A DNA stretch of 8,588 nucleotides from Chloroflexia bacterium (GTDB lineage: Bacteria; Chloroflexota; Chloroflexia; Thermomicrobiales; JALYUS01), in contig JAICIL010000193.1 in assembly GCA_025924435.1 (NCBI GenBank), positions 1-8,588 on the forward strand. The letters run 5' to 3'. The translations under genes and the position numbers were made by a program. Numbering within the stretch: the first letter of the stretch is position 1; every line of letters starts with the position of its first letter. The notes beneath the pieces are model-generated. The model saw only the letters and a list, made by a program, of their open reading frames with translations. It was not told where the DNA came from and searched no databases. This document shows positions 6,659 to 8,588 of the stretch, piece after piece.

Positions 6659-8588
6659 CGCGCTCGGCTGGTCGCTCGCCTGGCTGGCGTGGCTCGCGAT
6701 TCTGGCGGTCGTCGCGTTCCCGCTCACCGCCCGCTTGCTGGCGGGGCTGCCCAGTCGCGGCGTGGCGCTCAGCCCGATTGTCGGCCTGCTGCTTGTCTCG
6801 TATCTCGGTTGGCTGCTCGCCTCGGTGCATCTGCTGCCGTTCGGGCGCGCGTCGCTGCTCTGCTCCGTCGGCATCGTCGCCGCCCTGTCCGGCCTCTCGG
6901 CGCTCGCCGATCGGGCGCGATTGGCCCGCTGGCTGCGGTCGCATCTGCGCGTCGTCGCCGTGTTCGCGCTCATGTTCCTCGTCGTTTTCGCGCTCTTTTT
7001 CTGGCTGCGCGGCTACTACCCGGATGTGCGCAGCACCGAGAAGCCGATGGAGATCGGTTTCCTGACGAGCACGATGCGGGCGCGCTGGATGCCGCCGCAC
7101 GACGCGTGGCTCTCGGGCTACGGGATCAACTACTACTACTTCGGCTACGTCGAGGCGGCGACGCTCGGGCTGCTCTCCGGCGTCCGCCCGGAGGTCGCCT
7201 TCAACCTGATGAGCCTCTCGCTGCCCGCGCTGACCTTCTGCGGCGCGAGCGGCATCGTCTACGACCTCCTGCTCCGGTTCCGGCGGGAGCATCGGGAACG
7301 CACCCGCGCCATCCGTCCGCTCCTCGCGTCGGTCGTCGGCGGGTTGCTCGTCGCCGTCGCCGGGAATGCCTTCGGCTTCGCGCGGCTGCTCACCGACCCG
7401 GCGGCGGTCGTCCACGCGAATTTCTGGACGGGCATCGGCTGGAACAGCACGCGCGTCGTCAAGGATCACATCGTCCCCGGCTCCGTCGCGGAGATGATTA
7501 CCGAGTTCCCGCTTTTCAGTTTCCTGCTCGGCGATATTCACCCGCATGTCCTCGCCCTGCCGACCGTCCTGCTCGCGGTCGCCGTGGCGGTCGGTCACTG
7601 GCTCCGCCCGGTCCATGCCGCCCGTGGTGGCGCGGGCTTCGCGCTGCCGTTCGGTGGAGGCGGACTCTCCCGCCTCTCGATTGTCGCGGGAGCGCGGCCG
7701 GGGACGCGGGCCGACGCCCGCGCCACCAATGTTGCGCGTGCGTGGGCGCGGTTCTGCCCCGATGCCGGGCGGTACGCGCTGACGGCGCTGGTGATCGGCG
7801 CGCTCTATCCGACGAACGCCTGGGATTTGCCGACCTTCGCGCCGCCGATCCTCGCGGCGGTGGCGCTGCGCCGCCCGGATCGGTGGACGGGCGTCCTCGC
7901 GCGGGTCGCGCTGCTCTGCGCGGGCGCCGTCCTCCTCTATCTCCCGTACTATCTCCATTTCAAGAGCCTGGTCGGCAACCCCGGCGACACGCCCGCGTTC
8001 ATCCAGAGCCTCGAAGGCGAGCCGGTGATCGGCACGATCATCCGCACGTTCGGATTGGTGACATGGCCGCATACAAGCCTGCCGCAATTCCTCGCCGTCT
8101 TCGCCGTGCCGCTCCTCGCCGCGAGCACGCTCGTTATCCGGGGATGCATCGGCCGCCCGTTCGCCCCGACGGCGGGCGAGCGGCGAGCAGTGCTGATTGC
8201 CGGCCTCTCGATCGCGGCCATCGCGCTCCTGACGCGGACGGCGATGCTGCTCCCGACCGGCCTGCTCGCGGTCGCGGGCGTCCTGACGCTGCGCCGGACG
8301 TATCGGCGCGCGCCGGTCGGGGGCGGGGCGTGGGCCGCCTGGACGCCGATGGATCGCGCGATGGTCGCGCTCGCCGTCTACGGCGCGCTGCTTCCCGTCA
8401 TCCCCGAATTCGTCTTCCTGCGGGACGCCTTCGACAACCGGATGAACACGATGTTCAAGGTGGATTATCAATCGTGGGTCCTGCTGATGCTGGCGGGGGC
8501 GTACGGCGTCGTCACCCTCGTCTGGACGGCGACGGGGGCGGCGCGCGGCGGAGCGGTCCGCACGCCGCGCCTGCGGCTCGCGACCGTC
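6651..8588 (+). CDS. DUF2298/Chlor_Arch_YYY family membrane protein (partial, 3' end outside window)
   Basis: The first 646 residues are present and the frame is open to the last base of the window. Four TM segments (about 7-31, 40-62, 66-86, 98-118) with an Arg-rich cytoplasmic loop (RARLARWLRSHLR) place the next loop outside. That loop holds EKPME (130-134), PPHDAW and YYYFG (161-165). Further shared motifs are WNSTR, TEFPLFS (284 on), DIHPH (295-299), TNAWDLPT and RMNTMFK (597-603). The same motifs occur in the same order in the second half of the preceding gene, so the two domains are paralogous. This copy lacks a PMT-like N-terminal half. The missing C-terminus should hold the equivalent of the IGPYRG...IIGWERHEEQQRG region. 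The family is uncharacterised as far as I know; a role in lipid-linked sugar transfer or envelope polymer assembly is inferred from the neighbouring GT-C domain. Residues about 325-359 come from an inserted palindromic repeat. Confidence 0.93.
   Translation, partial: MVSALGWSLAWLAWLAILAVVAFPLTARLLAGLPSRGVALSPIVGLLLVSYLGWLLASVHLLPFGRASLLCSVGIVAALSGLSALADRARLARWLRSHLRVVAVFALMFLVVFALFFWLRGYYPDVRSTEKPMEIGFLTSTMRARWMPPHDAWLSGYGINYYYFGYVEAATLGLLSGVRPEVAFNLMSLSLPALTFCGASGIVYDLLLRFRREHRERTRAIRPLLASVVGGLLVAVAGNAFGFARLLTDPAAVVHANFWTGIGWNSTRVVKDHIVPGSVAEMITEFPLFSFLLGDIHPHVLALPTVLLAVAVAVGHWLRPVHAARGGAGFALPFGGGGLSRLSIVAGARPGTRADARATNVARAWARFCPDAGRYALTALVIGALYPTNAWDLPTFAPPILAAVALRRPDRWTGVLARVALLCAGAVLLYLPYYLHFKSLVGNPGDTPAFIQSLEGEPVIGTIIRTFGLVTWPHTSLPQFLAVFAVPLLAASTLVIRGCIGRPFAPTAGERRAVLIAGLSIAAIALLTRTAMLLPTGLLAVAGVLTLRRTYRRAPVGGGAWAAWTPMDRAMVALAVYGALLPVIPEFVFLRDAFDNRMNTMFKVDYQSWVLLMLAGAYGVVTLVWTATGAARGGAVRTPRLRLATV
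7624..7728. repeat. In-frame nested palindromic element within the second YYY gene
   Basis: A perfect 13-base inverted repeat, TGGTGGCGCGGGC (7625-7637) and its complement GCCCGCGCCACCA (7716-7728), brackets the segment. Inside are more perfect 7-base stems: GAGGCGG/CCGCCTC (7657-7663 with 7670-7676, 6-base loop), CTCCCGC/GCGGGAG (7667-7673 with 7686-7692) and CGCGGGC/GCCCGCG (7705-7711 with 7716-7722, 4-base loop). Some are mutually exclusive. The 105 bases encode 35 residues (about 325-359), Gly/Arg-rich and unlike a membrane segment. Between the DxHxH and TNxWDxPT motifs this protein is 39 residues longer than its paralogue, so the element explains nearly all the difference. Its architecture resembles REP/BIME-type dispersed palindromes. 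Confidence 0.7.

Noticed and set aside
6306..8471. 721-codon minus-strand open frame
   Set aside because: Same character, spanning the junction of two real + strand genes; no motif recognised.

Overview
The window is GC-rich bacterial DNA (roughly two thirds G+C by eye). The best guess is a member of the Chloroflexota, possibly a Thermomicrobia-like lineage. The main reason is that two consecutive genes encode very hydrophobic proteins of the DUF2298 / 'Chlor_Arch_YYY' family, which I recall as largely restricted to Chloroflexota and some Archaea. The first of them carries an N-terminal PMT-like (GT-C) glycosyltransferase half, an arrangement I associate with Chloroflexota. The mutL gene is bacterial and of the endonuclease-bearing type used by bacteria without MutH. 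This assignment rests on reading and memory, not on a search.

Layout, all on the + strand. Bases 1-135 hold no recognisable gene; a weak promoter-like pair lies at 90-118. A complete tRNA-Ala (anticodon CGC, CCA encoded) fills 136-211. Only 26 bases later mutL starts (238-2037, 599 aa), with no terminator between them, so the two probably share a transcript. Bases 2041-2219 hold an AT-richer palindromic repeat with 46-base arms, apparently dropped between mutL and the next gene. Then comes a 1478-residue membrane protein (2222-6658): a PMT-like GT-C half, an extracytoplasmic domain, and a complete YYY domain. Its stop overlaps by 8 bases the start of a second, separate YYY-domain gene (6651 to beyond the window end).

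The two YYY genes look like a translationally coupled pair and probably act together at the outer face of the membrane, plausibly in lipid-linked sugar transfer. That function is inferred; the family has no established role that I know of. All the motifs conserved between the two copies (EKPxE, YYYFG, EFPxFS, DxHxH, TNxWDxPT, RMNTxFK) fall on the outer side in a positive-inside topology reading.

The window is also notable for small repeats of three different kinds. Besides the palindrome after mutL, the first YYY gene contains two tandem heptamer repeats (one a good G-quadruplex candidate) and the second contains a 105-base nested palindrome inserted in frame. Both lie in predicted cytoplasmic loops. 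No mobile-element genes, CRISPR arrays, origins or credible minus-strand genes were seen.
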